Shown: positions 40,256 through 51,845, counted from the stretch's first letter. The stretch is 64,000 bases of DNA from Leishmania mexicana MHOM/GT/2001/U1103 (GCF_000234665.1 NC_018329.1:124001-188000), one strand, 5' to 3'. Numbers and translations: made by a program. The notes: generated from the sequence alone by a model not told the origin.

Positions 40256-43142
40256 ACGAAGGAGGGAGGGAGTAGGAAGAAGAGAAGCACCTCGATCAGA
40301 GGAGAGGCAGGGGAAGGGGGAGGCGTGGCGCAACGCTCCGTGATGGAGGGTTGAAAGCAGGGAGGGCGATCGAGCACGGAAGCAAGCACAAAGATAGAGA
40401 AAAGGTGAAACACGCACGTGCACACATTCCGTTGTCTACGCCCCAAAGGAAAAAGATGAGAAGGAAGGAGAACCGAAAAAAAAAATCCGTCGTAGGAGAG
40501 ACACAGAGAGAGGCGTGGAAAAGAAAAGGAGGGAGGCCAACACAGGCAGACAGACAGACGGACAGAGAGAGAGAGATGGAAACAAGTTCATCAGCCCTCA
40601 GGAGGGGAGGGGAAGCAACAACAACAATAAAAAAAAGGAGAACAAAGAAGAAGGCGAACACACACAAAAGAAAAAAATGCGCACGCGCAATACGCCAACA
40701 ATACACCAAACAAAAGACGGAGCACAACGAAGGCGAAGCAAAAGGGAAAAGGAGGAGGAGGAGGGGGGAGGGGGCAAGAAGAGGAAGAAAAAAAGGGGAA
40801 CGAAATAACAACAACACAAAGACACACAAGAAAGACACACAGTGAGCCGCTTAAAGTCGTGGAGAGGGAAGGGGAAACGCACACGCACACACACACACAC
40901 ACCACACACATAAACATACAGAAAAGGGGGAAAAAAAGAGTGGTGGTCAATGATGAGGGCGTATGGGGGAAGGCATTTGTGCGTGCGTGCGTGCGTGCGT
41001 GTGCGTGTGTGTGTCTGCGCTTGTCTGTGATGTGACCATCGCTGACTCCACGTCCTTGAAACAAGGGAGAACAAGGGAAAAACGAGGAAAGAAGGCCGGG
41101 AAAAGAGAGAAAGGTTATACAAGCAGCCTCACACCAAAATAAAACTCGCGTATCCGCGTATACACCCGCCCCTCTGCTACGCCCCAAGAACACCGTTATG
41201 TGCCAACATAGACGTCTATACCTGTACTGCCCCGTCCTCGCTCGTTCTCGCTCCAAGCCCTCCGCATCCGTTTTCTGACATCTCGTGTGCGCACTTCCTG
41301 TGACGCCAGTAACGGGGCCACTTTATTCTCTTTTGTGTGTGTTTCGGTCAACTCTCTCCCTCTCTTACCTCGCCTGGCACCGGCGTATAGTCACGCTTCT
41401 CTTGAGCGTCACATCAGCTCCCTTCTTCTGCCGCCGATTCAGTTGTCTGTATATATATATGTGTGTGTATGCGCCTCTCTATGCGTGTGCCAGCACGGAG
41501 AGCGGGAGACGCACTCATCAGGCCACACACACACACATACACACACAGCCGAGGACAACGAAAAAAAGAGGCGCGAACGAGCAGCTACACGGTAGACGCC
41601 GGCATCTACCGGGAGAAAAACTGGAAAAAGGGGGGCGAGGCGGTGAGCGGCAAGACACTCGAAACGAAAACAAAAAAAAGAAAAAGAAAACAGTGCCGCG
41701 GAGAGATGGAGAAGAAGAGAGAAGCATGACAGAAAATCAGCATTCCAGCCCCAAGCACATCAACGTATGTTTTTTTTTCTCGCGTGTGTGGGGGGGAGAG
41801 AGCAGCGGACAGGTGAAGGTCTGCTCTCCCTTTTTTCTTTTCGGTCCCCCAGGAACTGGGCACCGATGTCCGCGTACGAGTGTGGGAGTGTGTGTGTGTA
41901 TGTGTGTGTGTGTGTGTGTATGGTGGTGGTGGTTAGAGAAGCTACCCAGACACACGCAGACACCTACAAAGGAACATGATTGAAAGCGAAAAAAAAAACG
42001 AAAAAGAAAATACAGTCGTCGCCTCGGAGTGATTCCTCCCCTCCTTCTCCTGCATGCTGCTGCGACCATTCTTTTCGTGGAGAAAACAAAGAAAAAGAAA
42101 AAAACCTTCACTAAGTGCAACATGGGGCAGGGCATCAAATGGGAGAGGCAAGGAGCGCTACACGAAGGAGGGAGGGGGAGTGCGTCATCGGGGTGACGTG
42201 AAAAGAGTCGGGGGAGAGATACAGCGAGCAATGAGATGATGGAGCAACAACCACAACCACACACAACAACACACACACACAAAAGGAGAAAGGAGAAAGG
42301 AGAAGCAATGAAAGGGCACGAGACAGCGAGGGTGTGGGGGGGGGGGGACATGCAACGACAAAGAGGAAGGGGGAGGGGGGAGGGGCGTACACGATCAGGA
42401 AATGTGGACGGCAGACACAGAAACAAAGATACAGAAGAAACAATACACACATACACACATCAAGCCAACACCTAGTCTGGCGTGCATGAGCATGTTATCT
42501 GTGTGTGCTTGTCAGATGTATAAAATGTATCCGTATGTGTACCCTTCTGACGCCCCACCCCCTCCCCCTCCCCCCACTGCCCCACGCCGATAAAAAAAAA
42601 GAGAGAGAGGACCCTCATACACGGGCGGCAAGAACGGAAAGAAAAAAGAGATGCAGGCATACATAAAAGCACACGTGCACACGTGGGAAAAAAGAGAGAG
42701 GTGTGCGGAGTGACATAGAGGCACGAAACAGCAGCCAGATGGAAGTCCACACACGCACACTCGCACTCGCGCGTGCACCTGCACGTACACATTCGTTCGT
42801 GAGCCTGACAGATCAAAAGCACAGATGAGGAGAACGCAAGAAACAAAGGACACAGGCAAAGCTTGACGGGCGGCACCACCGCAACGGCTGTTTTCCTTCC
42901 GTCCTCCTCTCCTTCAACTGTCTTTCTCGCATGGAATACGTACGTGCCTGGGTGCACGTGCGAGCGTGTGTGTGTCTTGAACGCCATCCGTCATTTCGCT
43001 TTTCGTTTCGGTCTGTTTTCGTGGGCCATCTCGACGTTTTTTTTTTGTGCCCGTCGCCGTCGCACGTTTTCCTTCGTTTTGTTGCTGTTCGCTTCGTCTT
43101 GGGTTCATGGGGCGTTGCACTCTTTTTTTTTATGGCGGTCAA

Positions 43143-43202
43143 TGTATGCATGCATTCATGCATGCATGCGTGTGTGTGTGCGTGTGTGTGTGTGTGTGTG
43201 TG
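43143..43202. repeat. GCAT-rich then (GT)n microsatellite
   Basis: Self-complementary TGCATGCA-type units lead into about 32 bp of GT repeat. Confidence 0.85.
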
Positions 43203-44708
43203 CTTTTTCTTATCGACCCTTTGCATCTTTTACTTTCCGTTTGTTATGTTTCCTTGTTTTCTTTTTCCTCCCGCTCGTGGCGATCGGCTTGTCCGCTCCT
43301 TCGACCATCAAAAGTGAAAAAAAAAAAGACAACAATCAAATGACGCCAAAAATGAAGCAACTAAAAATAATAAAGACGACGACCACACAAAAAACCGGCA
43401 CATGGAACCGCAAGGCGACGGCACGAAGAAGAAGAAAAAGCAAACCTGGGCGTGAGCACTCGCATAACGACAGAGAGACAGAGAGAGGTAGGGGTGGGGG
43501 AAAAAAAGGGCGTCAAGCAAACAACGAAGGAAAGCACAAAGGAGGAGGAGGAGGAGAGACCAACACCTCAAAGGGGGGAAGAAAAAGAAAATGTGAAGGG
43601 AGTTGGAAAACAAAACAAAGAGAGAGAAAGAGAGAGAGAGAGAGATGTAGTGGAGACAAAATCAAAAATCAAAAATCAAAAAAAAACGGAGAGAAGATAC
43701 CGTAACTCGAGGAAAACGAAACGGAAAATGAACAGTAAGCAAAGGTGGCGCATGTGGCAGTGAGAGAGAGAGACGCGCGATGATCGACACGTAACCTGGG
43801 TAAAAAGGGCAAGGGAAAGGGACTAATGTGATGTGGCAGTCGTGGAGGTGGTACATGTGTGTAGCAGCAATCAGCACCACTCATATCCATCTACGACAAC
43901 AATAACGGTAGCTGAAGGTGAAGAAAGACGGAGACCAACACAGGAAAAACAAAAAGACAGAAGCGAAACGCAGAGGAGCATGGAGGTGCAGAGAGACAGA
44001 CAGACAGACAGAGAATACGCGCACTCACGCGCATGAAGAGGCTCCTTTCAAGTCAATCGCTCGAATGAATTTCTTTGCGGTCGGTGTGTGCCTGTGTGGG
44101 CCCGTCATGGTCGCTACGGCGGGGACGGGACATGCGGCTCAGCTCAAGAATACACAAATACATACACATACACGCACACACGAAAAAAAAGGACAACGGT
44201 AACGCGCCAGGAGGTGGTGGTGGGGGAGATCCAGGCAGCGGAGGCCGAGAAAGGCAAACTAAACAACAACAAAAATGGAGCGAGAGAGAGAAGAGCGGGG
44301 GACACCTTGTCATCGAGCGTCCGTGTGAGTAGTGGGCGTGTGTCGAAACAGAAAAGCATTCGTGGCCCCCTCTACTACATCTTGGTGTGTGCGTGTTTCA
44401 ACGTCTTTTCCCTTGGCCCGCTTCTCTTCTCCTTGTCTTTATTTTCCTTTCTCCCGCTTCATGGGCATGCCCTCTTCCCTTCTCATGAGAGTGCCGGTTT
44501 GGCATCGGCGTGGATGTGTGCAGTGACCGTCAAGACGGGTGGTGGCGGGGGGATGGGGAGGTGAGAAGAGCGAGAATGTCAGAGACACGATGTGACCCGT
44601 GCACATCTTTTTTCTTGCATGTGCACGCAAGCAATCGTGTTGACGGTGGTATATCCAACGGTAAGGAGAGGCATACGTGAAAGGTGAAGGGGGCGTGAGG
44701 GGGAGGAG

Positions 44709-44752
44709 CGTGCGTGTGCGTGTGCGTGTGCGTCTGCGTCTGCGTGTGTGTG
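44709..44752. repeat. GTGTGC/GTCTGC hexamer-like repeat
   Basis: GCGTGT and GCGTCT units repeat in tandem for about 40 bp. Confidence 0.8.
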
Positions 44753-46346
44753 GTCCACGCAAGCAAAGGGGGCGGGGGCGTGGGCAGGGGTTGGAGAAGA
44801 GGTGAATCAAGAAAAGGGAGGCGGCGGATAGTGTGCAAAAGACTTGAGAAAAGGCGATGTAGGCGATCGCGAGACGAGGAATCACGTAGAACAGACAGAG
44901 ACATGGCAAAAACGAACAAGGCAACAAGGCAGGCTCCACAAGACAGGAAGGCAGCACGCGAAACGAGAGAGAGAGACGAGCACACGCATGTAAAAGGCAC
45001 GATAACACGCAAACAAACCCACGCGCACACACGCACACAGCGAGAGAGGCAGAAATGCACGCACACACGCATCGACAATGTACGAGCCGTCCTCTCCACC
45101 ACCCAAACAACGATCACGGATGCCGATCATCTGTCCATCCATCCACCACGCACAATCCGTACACTCCGACAGGAGTGCAGCAAAAAAAAGAGGCAGTGGA
45201 AAAGTGCATGTATTTATGCGTACAAATACATATGTGTATGTGTGTATGTGTGTGTGTCTACGACCGTCAAGGCGAAAGGCAGAGTGACGCACGCACTCCA
45301 CTGCACGGACACGCAAACAGCACAGAGAGAGGGAGAGAGGCATGGCAAGTAGCATGAGGGGGAGAAAAGTGAGCAACAACCAAGCAACAAAAAAGAAGAG
45401 CAGATCGGGATCGACACCAACAAAAGAAAAATGGGTCAGACGGGGCGACACACTCGAACACATGCGCGCCGATCCACGTCTTCGTCCTACTCTATGCGAA
45501 CAAATACAAAGTCGAATGAAACACGCACACTCCCACGCAACAGAGAAGGGCCGAAGAGGAGAACACCAGACGAGCACACAGGCCCCCACATGTTGAGGGG
45601 GGAGGGGAAAGTCGCAAGCACAAGTACGCGTAGAAGCGCCAGATCAATGCGTTCACACGTGTCCTTCTCACCCCTCTGCACAGCATGACTCGTGCGCATT
45701 TTGTGTTGCCTTCCTCTTCTGCAAACTCGCACACGTGCACAGTCCGAACAGAACCTGAGACGTCAGCTGAGAAATGGTAACCCATTAGGAAAACAAAAGG
45801 AGAGCAAGGAGCCCGGAAGAGGTCTGAGATGATTCTCTGACCAGTGTATACGCCGGAGCTCATCAATGCCCTTTTTCCCCGTCGCGCTGGCCGCTGCCCC
45901 GCCATCACCGGCATCACCAGCTCGCGCGCGCTCACAATCACCTCAAAGAAGGACACGCGCAATGATGGCAATTTCTTTCTTTCGCAAATGATATGCAACC
46001 GTCCCTTCCGCTCTTTTTTCTTCTTGATTCCTCTCGTCCAGTCCGGTTCTTCGTCTCGTCCGCCGACCTGTTTGTCCATCGCTTCACGCCGTTTCTCAAA
46101 TTTGACCTCTAACGCCGGTACAAACATCCGCAGCGCCGCTGACGTGCGACCGCTGGGCGTTTGCCATCCGCTTTTTTCTCCGGTAGTCGTTGTTTTATCC
46201 GTGTCGTCCACTCTTCTTCCCCGGTCCCGGCGTCCACACCTCCTCGACGCCACACGCACATGTTCTTTGCGTTTTTTTTCTCTTCTCTCTTTTCTGTTGT
46301 GTGGTTGCCCGTTTTGGCTAAACCACTGTCACCAAACAATCGCGAC

Positions 46347-46825
46347 ACCGCCGCGACTTACTGGCGAGGCTGCTGTCCCGGCTGCTGCATCATGTACTGC
46401 TGCTGCATCGCCATCATCTGATGCTGCGCGTACGGGTTCGCCTGCGGGTAGCCGGCAGCGAAGTTGCCACCGTAGTACCCCATGTTCGCAGCAGGGTTCG
46501 CGTTCTGCTGCGGGTTGTAGTTGCGCTGGCGCTGGTTGCCCGACGCCGCAAGCGCCACCTTCAGGCGCTTGTTCAGGATGTTGAACCCGTTCAGCTCGTT
46601 CACAGCCTGCTGCGCGGACGCCGCGGAGTGGTACTTCACGAAGCCGTAGCCGCGGCTCTGGCGCGTCTCGCGGTCGCACACGATCTTGACGCCCTCGATC
46701 GGGCCAAATCGCTCGAACAGCTGGCGGAGCTGCACCTCATCGACAGTGGTGGGGATGTAGTTCACCATCAGGTTACGCAGTGCCTCCGGCTCGGGGTTGT
46801 ACACCTGCTGCGGCGGCTGCTGCTG
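46347..46825 (-). repeat. 479-bp block identical to the left UBP copy
   Basis: Counterpart of 36769-37247, same orientation, offset 9578 bp. Confidence 0.88.
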
Positions 46826-46861
46826 AGGCGGCTGCTGCTGGGGGGTCATGTGCTGCGCCAT
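46358..46861 (-). CDS. UBP-type single-RRM RNA-binding protein (right copy)
   Basis: This 167-residue protein shares its whole RRM (about 30-105; RNP2 LMVNYI at 31-36, RNP1 RGYGFVKY at 70-77) and Gln/Asn/Met-rich tail with the left copy at 36780-37304. The 155 C-terminal residues are identical. Its N-terminus (MAQHMTPQQQ) is shorter, with fewer Gln/Pro residues. As a UBP1/UBP2-family protein it should bind U-rich mRNA elements in the cytoplasm. The pair probably arose by tandem duplication with later homogenisation. The 5' side differs from the left copy, so the two mRNAs can be regulated separately. Start at 46861; Met5 is an alternative. Confidence 0.92.
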   Translation of the reverse strand: MAQHMTPQQQPPQQQPPQQVYNPEPEALRNLMVNYIPTTVDEVQLRQLFERFGPIEGVKIVCDRETRQSRGYGFVKYHSAASAQQAVNELNGFNILNKRLKVALAASGNQRQRNYNPQQNANPAANMGYYGGNFAAGYPQANPYAQHQMMAMQQQYMMQQPGQQPRQ

Positions 46862-48201
46862 TTTTCTTCTCGTTCAACGTTGCAGCAAGTTCAAGGTACG
46901 CAGACGAGCAAAAGGAGATCGGGAGGATTCGCAGAGACGCCAGAGAAAGAAAGGCTCGTGTAAGAAAAGGGAGCAGGAAGTCACAACCAAGATGGTGATC
47001 GCGGGAGGACGTCAAAGGACACAGAGAAAGAGAAAGAGAGAAGACCTTCCTCTTGCTGTTCGTTGGAAGAGGCGGAGGGGTTACCTACTGTGTGTGGGTG
47101 TGGGTGTGGGTGTGTTGTGGGTGTGGGAGGGAGAGAGAGGGAGAGCGGTCAAGACACGAAAGAATACGTGTGTGCTTGTGGAAGAGAAGGAGGAGACGGG
47201 GAGAGATTGCTTGAGGAATGGGAGGAGTGGTGGGGCCGTTTGGTGGTGGGGAGGGAGGGAAGAAAAGAGAGGACGAGGACGAAGAAAGAAGGCGAGGGAA
47301 ATCTGCGTTGGCGGCGTGGCGTGCAAGCATGTGCATGGGCGCGTGCGTGTGATGGAGGTGGGGAAAATGACATGTGGGGCGGCGGCGGCGGTGTTGGTGG
47401 TGGTGGTGGGGGGGGGGGGCATAGGGGAAAAGAAGGTGAAGTAGAGAAAGCAAGGAGGGCAGTGTGTTTTGTGTATGTGTACATGTGTGAGGAATGCCAA
47501 GGGAAAGAGAAACGCCCACGGAGCAGGAGGCGGGGTGCATGGCGAAGAAGCTCTCACAAGGAGGGGGAAAGGAAGACATCGCATAGAGCGAGTGTATCCG
47601 ACCGCCACTCCCCCCCCCCGATAAACTCCGCAGCCAAGGCTGTAACGCGACACGGCGCGCCATTGGAGGAGGGGGAAGGGAGGCAAAAGGGGAGGAGGGG
47701 ACCGGCAGGGGTAGCATTTCAAGCTGGCACGACTGCACCTTTCGAGGAAGGGAGTCATAAGGAAACTCTGCATGGTCAGCAGGATGTACAAGTAGCACAA
47801 AACCGACATACAGCAAACAGAGAACGTAATGAGAGCAGTCGTAGCAGATGAATGCGCCAAGTAAGGCAGCTGCGAAACGCGAAGGGAAGTGCAGACAAAA
47901 CACGCACGCAAGAGTGCGGTGCCGGAGAAGCGACGTATGGGGTAGGCATATGGGCGTGGACGAGAGCCGACAAGGACTACAGCAAGGGAGCGTAGAGGCG
48001 AGACAGAGAAATCGTTCAAGGGCACAGAGGCGGCGATGCGGAAAAGCGAACCGCCAAAAAGCCTTGTAGCGGTGTGGCCCTCAATCCTGCACTTCTCCTC
48101 CCGCCCCCGACCTCACACTGCCGAGGGTGACATACTAGCACTTCTGTGCCACTGCCACCGTCACCACCACCACACCTTTCTTCACTGCACACACCCTAGT
48201 G
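46862..48201. other. Spacer between right UBP gene and hypothetical gene
   Basis: About 1.3 kb without a supported gene. The plus strand is purine-rich, with G runs (around 47100-47130, 47340-47420); the transcript sense is correspondingly pyrimidine-rich, as expected upstream of a trans-spliced gene. Long open frames on the minus strand here translate Pro/Ser/His-rich simple sequence and are rejected. Confidence 0.55.
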
Positions 48202-49899
48202 TCACTGCATGGTAGGATTCAGCGCAAAGCGCAGCACGCACTCGCGTGCCTTCACCAACGCCTCCCGTGCCGGGCAGCGCGAGCGAGTGCCACTACCGAG
48301 CGCCGGTGCAGCCTCGATGGCTGGAGACAGAAGTACTAGATATCCTATTCGCCGCGCCAAGTCGGTGACAGCGTCTGCCGTAGCCGAAGTGCGTCGGGCA
48401 ATGCTGCCACTACTGCTACAGACGGCGCCGTTGGAGCACTCGCGCTCGAGGGTTCCGCCCGATGGCGATGTTGAGGTGTCCGTATCAATCTGATCAATAA
48501 GCAGGCGAAGAAGCTCAGCAAGAATCTCAGCCTCAAAGCGGCGTGGTTGATATTCCTCGCCAGCAAGCGCAGCGGAAAAGTCTCGCGAAGAGCTTCCCGA
48601 ACCTTCACCCTCTGGCGTGGGGACGCTCAAGCACACAATGTGCTGCAGCTGCTCTGCCATCCAAGTGACGATCGCCGCGTCAGTGCGGTCGCTTGCAGCC
48701 ACGGCGGTGGTGCAACTCGTGACGCCAACGCGGGTACCATCGCCGCGCAGAGGGTGGAAAAAGAGATGCCCAAGCCGGCGCAGCAAGTGTCGCGTAAGCA
48801 GCCGACGATGTGTCGGGTCCGCGTCGGACATCTCGCCCGGGCACTGTCCTTCGCGTTGCTCACATCGGAGGAGGAGCGCCAACAAGTGGGAGCCCTCTTG
48901 CTGAAGGACGGTGTACAAGACGACACGGAGAGATGGGGTAGCAGGCCAAGATGAGGGTGAAGCAGTGAACTGGACACCAGACGTCGACGTGGCGGAGAAA
49001 TCCGCGAGCCTCTGCGGGAAACACACTAGCTGCCTGTCACCCTCGTGCGCGGACTGAAGCCCCTCTAGTCGGCAGCAGCACAGCACGCTGGCCTCCACCA
49101 CGTCCACTGTCAGTGCTATCAGGTAGTAGAGCAGCGACAGCGCAGCCGTCTCTATCGGCTGAGGAAGGAAGCAGAGCTCGCGGTGAAGTGTCGGCGATGG
49201 GGAGTCGGGGGCGGGTGGCGACGCAGCTGTCGCCGTGACAACCGCAGCCTCCACAAAGGTGCTGATGGCGTAGAGGTTGGCGCTGAGCACCTGAGCGTAC
49301 GAAGATTGCCGTGACGGCGCGCGTCGCTCTGTCACCGGTGGTGAAGGCGCGGATGTGCGAAGTGCACCGGGTAGCGGCAACGTACGAAGAAAGGTCGCTG
49401 CATCCGCCAAAAAGGCGTCCTCTGTTACAGCATCATCCAATGCCTCTGGAGCTGCTGTCATTGAGCGTGTGCGCATCCACGTCAAGAAGCGCTCATGCGC
49501 CTCCACGAGCCCATGAAGTCGCACTAAAAGTGCGCGAGCAACGTACGGTGCCGATGCCGCCTGCCTGGAAGCAGTGGAAGCAGAGCTGCAGCGCGTCGAC
49601 TGCCCCATACAAAGTACGCGTCGTACACTGGTCGCCAACTCTGCCGTGCTCATCTCCTCGACGCACGAGGAGACACCGGTATCGACCGTGATGGCGACAT
49701 GGGCGAGATGAAACACGTGTAGAATGCTGAGTGCCGACCAGTTTGCATCGTCAGTGTCGCCGGTGGCGGCGCCTGCGGATCCTACATGCGTTGGTCCACA
49801 GTCACCGGCGGCAGTTGGTGTCGTCAAGAGCACCTTCGGCGCTTTATCGCAAGTCGCGCGTGAGTCTGCGGCGGCGGAGCACAGCGGGAAAAACGGCAT
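48202..49899 (-). CDS. Hypothetical protein, helical, no known domain
   Basis: This 565-residue frame has gene-like composition (Ala/Leu/Arg/Ser with scattered Cys, balanced charges), unlike the low-complexity spacers around it. The sequence suggests an alpha-helical fold, for example around YLIALTVDVVEASVLCCC and LRVVLYTVLQQEGSHLLALL, with Ser/Pro/Thr-rich linkers. No signal peptide or clear transmembrane segment is present; the hydrophobic stretches are probably buried helices. I do not recognise the family. It lies between two RNA-binding protein genes. The start at 49899 (MPFFPLC) is the first Met of the frame; the next Met is at about residue 83, so this start is likely. Confidence 0.75.
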   Translation of the reverse strand: MPFFPLCSAAADSRATCDKAPKVLLTTPTAAGDCGPTHVGSAGAATGDTDDANWSALSILHVFHLAHVAITVDTGVSSCVEEMSTAELATSVRRVLCMGQSTRCSSASTASRQAASAPYVARALLVRLHGLVEAHERFLTWMRTRSMTAAPEALDDAVTEDAFLADAATFLRTLPLPGALRTSAPSPPVTERRAPSRQSSYAQVLSANLYAISTFVEAAVVTATAASPPAPDSPSPTLHRELCFLPQPIETAALSLLYYLIALTVDVVEASVLCCCRLEGLQSAHEGDRQLVCFPQRLADFSATSTSGVQFTASPSSWPATPSLRVVLYTVLQQEGSHLLALLLRCEQREGQCPGEMSDADPTHRRLLTRHLLRRLGHLFFHPLRGDGTRVGVTSCTTAVAASDRTDAAIVTWMAEQLQHIVCLSVPTPEGEGSGSSSRDFSAALAGEEYQPRRFEAEILAELLRLLIDQIDTDTSTSPSGGTLERECSNGAVCSSSGSIARRTSATADAVTDLARRIGYLVLLSPAIEAAPALGSGTRSRCPAREALVKARECVLRFALNPTMQ

Positions 49900-50969
49900 C
49901 CGGACAGTTTGCGGCGTCCGTTCGGACTACCTACGGTGCCAAGACGGCCTACCAATGCCCACATGAATGGGAAAAAGAGGGCGAGTGGACGCCAGAGGGC
50001 AAGATGGTTTTCCAGTCCTGTGTCAGGAGGCTGAGTAGCGCAAGCTGTCGACGCCTGGGTGTCCGTGTTTATGAGGATGCTTGAACGTGTGACGGTACGT
50101 CTACACACATAGAGGTGTGTCGATGTATTGGAAGGTGATGTGGGCCGACGGCCAATGGCAGAAAGTGTGCAGGGAGACGAATCCGTCGAGAACGAGCATG
50201 TAGGGCCACGAGAGCGTCTGGGAGAGGGCGAGGCCAGGGTGAAGGCGAGACACACAGAAAGGCTGCGCCGGGGCACCCAGAGAACGCGAGGTATGCCGTG
50301 TATGTATACGCGCAGCATCAGTCCATTTTTCTTTTTACTTCTCATGCTTGTGTCCGACGATAGAATGGAAGAGAGGATTTGTGACTTTGGGGAAGGGGGA
50401 AGTCACTTACTGGCCGACGATCTGTGCGTGTGCGTGTGTGCAGGAGCATCGGCACGCCAGCTGTGCGCATGACGCGCCACCGTGTCTTGTTAGCATCAGC
50501 GGAAAAGGAACGACAAGAGGAAAGACGAACAGTGTTTAAATACACAAAACAGAAGAAGCCCCAGAAATGGCTCGACGTTACACGGCACACAACAAGAACA
50601 ACTGGCTACGAGAAAACATCATCACAAGGAAGAGAGAGGCGGAGAGGGGCAAAGATCGTGGTTGTGCTACCGGAGCGGCGGGGCGACTCCGTTTTCCCCC
50701 TTCCTTTGTATATATATATATATGTGTTTGTGTGCTTACCTTTGTCGTTTCGCGTTGTTTGTTAGATTCCCTTCAGCAACCGCCGCGTGCAGAGACAGGA
50801 GAGAAAGAGAAGGCCACCAGCTCCGTCAAGGACAGCAGAAAACAGAGCGGCGCAGAGTTCAGAAAAAAGATTATGTTCTCGGAAAAAACGGGGGAAAAAA
50901 GCAGCCCGCGACATACAACAACAACGGGGAGTACGACAGCCCTCACCCAAAGCGGTAGCACAGAGGAGC
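49900..50969. other. Spacer between hypothetical gene and RBP3-like gene
   Basis: No supported gene. Includes a short (TA)n run at 50708-50722. It should hold the 3' UTR of the RBP3-like gene and the 5' UTR of the hypothetical gene. Confidence 0.55.
50708..50722. repeat. (TA)n microsatellite
   Basis: Short alternating T/A run in the presumed 3' UTR of the RBP3-like gene. Confidence 0.8.
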
Positions 50970-51692
50970 TCAGAAGCCGATTGGGGCAATGGCTGGGGTG
51001 ATAATCCGGCTACCACTTGCGGACGGACCGGCAAGGTAGACGGCACCGCCCGCCGCCATTCCCGGATACATGCCTTGCGCATAGCCGGCACCGCTGTCGC
51101 GTTGCCTCACCGCGTAGCCGCTGCCCACTCTATTCATGTATGGGCCGTAGTCGGCGCCACCAAACATCGGAGCCGAGGCGGTAACCGAGCTCGCGGCTGA
51201 CGTCCCCTGCTGCTCTTGCGCAAGAATCATCTGGTGGTAGTACATGGACTGCATGGCCTGCTGCTGCTGCACGTTCAGCGCCACCGCCGAGTGTCGCAGC
51301 ATGTCGTACGCCTCCTTGGCTGCCGGGGCGTTCGCGTATGCCACCTTCAGTTTCTTGCCGCCAATCTCAAACCGGTTCAAGCAGGATACGGCGTAGGTGG
51401 CGGAGAAGAAGAATTGGTACTTCACAAACCCGTAGCCACGACTCTCGCCAGTGATTTTGTCGTAGATAATCTTAACACTCTCGATCCTGCCAAACTGGCC
51501 AAACAGCTCGTACACCTGCGCCTCATTCATCAGCGGTGGTAGGTAGTTGACAATCAAGTTGCGCAGCGCGTCAGGGTCGAACGCGTAGCCTCCAGAAGTG
51601 CTGCCCTCACCCGAGACAGGAGTAGCGATCGGCTCGGGCTTGCTCTGCTGCGCCGGGGTCGAGGCGGCACTCCCGTTCTGCGCGAATGACAT
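50970..51692 (-). CDS. RBP3: RBP3-like single-RRM RNA-binding protein
   Basis: This 240-residue protein has one RRM at about 45-120, with RNP2 LIVNYL at 46-51 and RNP1 RGYGFVKY at 85-92. It is preceded by a Ser/Pro/Gln-rich N-terminus and followed by a Gln/Met-rich then Gly/Ala/Tyr-rich tail. The RRM shares the ALRN-L-VNY and SRGYGFVKY segments with the two UBP proteins, so all three are related. In T. brucei and T. cruzi a protein named RBP3 belongs to this UBP/RBP group, and as I recall it lies between the UBP genes and an ABC transporter gene, the same order as here; the symbol rests on that synteny plus the RRM type. Expected role: cytoplasmic control of mRNA stability or translation. Start at 51692 (MSFAQN); the upstream extension is low-complexity and lies outside the likely splice site. 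Confidence 0.87.
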   Translation of the reverse strand: MSFAQNGSAASTPAQQSKPEPIATPVSGEGSTSGGYAFDPDALRNLIVNYLPPLMNEAQVYELFGQFGRIESVKIIYDKITGESRGYGFVKYQFFFSATYAVSCLNRFEIGGKKLKVAYANAPAAKEAYDMLRHSAVALNVQQQQAMQSMYYHQMILAQEQQGTSAASSVTASAPMFGGADYGPYMNRVGSGYAVRQRDSGAGYAQGMYPGMAAGGAVYLAGPSASGSRIITPAIAPIGF

Positions 51693-51784
51693 AGTTCTCT
51701 TCAGGGCCCTTGTCGATGTGTGTGGCTGCGTATCTGCTACGGGGTGTCTGTCGGTCTCTCGGTGTGTGTGTGTGTGTGTGTCTG

Positions 51785-51845
51785 CTGCACCGAGTAGCGC
51801 AGGGAGGCGAAATTTTAAAAAAAGACGAAGAGGAAGAGGAACGCG
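51785..51845 (-). promoter_or_regulatory. Putative trans-splice acceptor for RBP3-like gene
   Basis: Minus-strand polypyrimidine sequence (TCCTCTTCCTCTTCGTC then a T run) precedes the first AG at 51786-51785 (GTGCAG), giving a 5' UTR of about 92 nt. Confidence 0.45.

Larger units (their letters stand above)
37305..46357. other. 9 kb gene-free spacer, probable long 3' UTR of the right UBP gene
   Basis: No convincing gene. It is made of microsatellites, A-, GA-, T- and CT-rich segments and low-complexity frames. In transcription order it follows the UBP gene at 46861-46358. A stretch at about 45840-46260 is more complex and open in both directions, but no frame resembles a known protein. Confidence 0.6.

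Noticed and set aside
47063..48025. Long frames on both strands in the spacer right of the UBP gene
   Set aside because: Gly/Arg/Glu or Pro/His/Ser simple-sequence translations with no protein-like segments.
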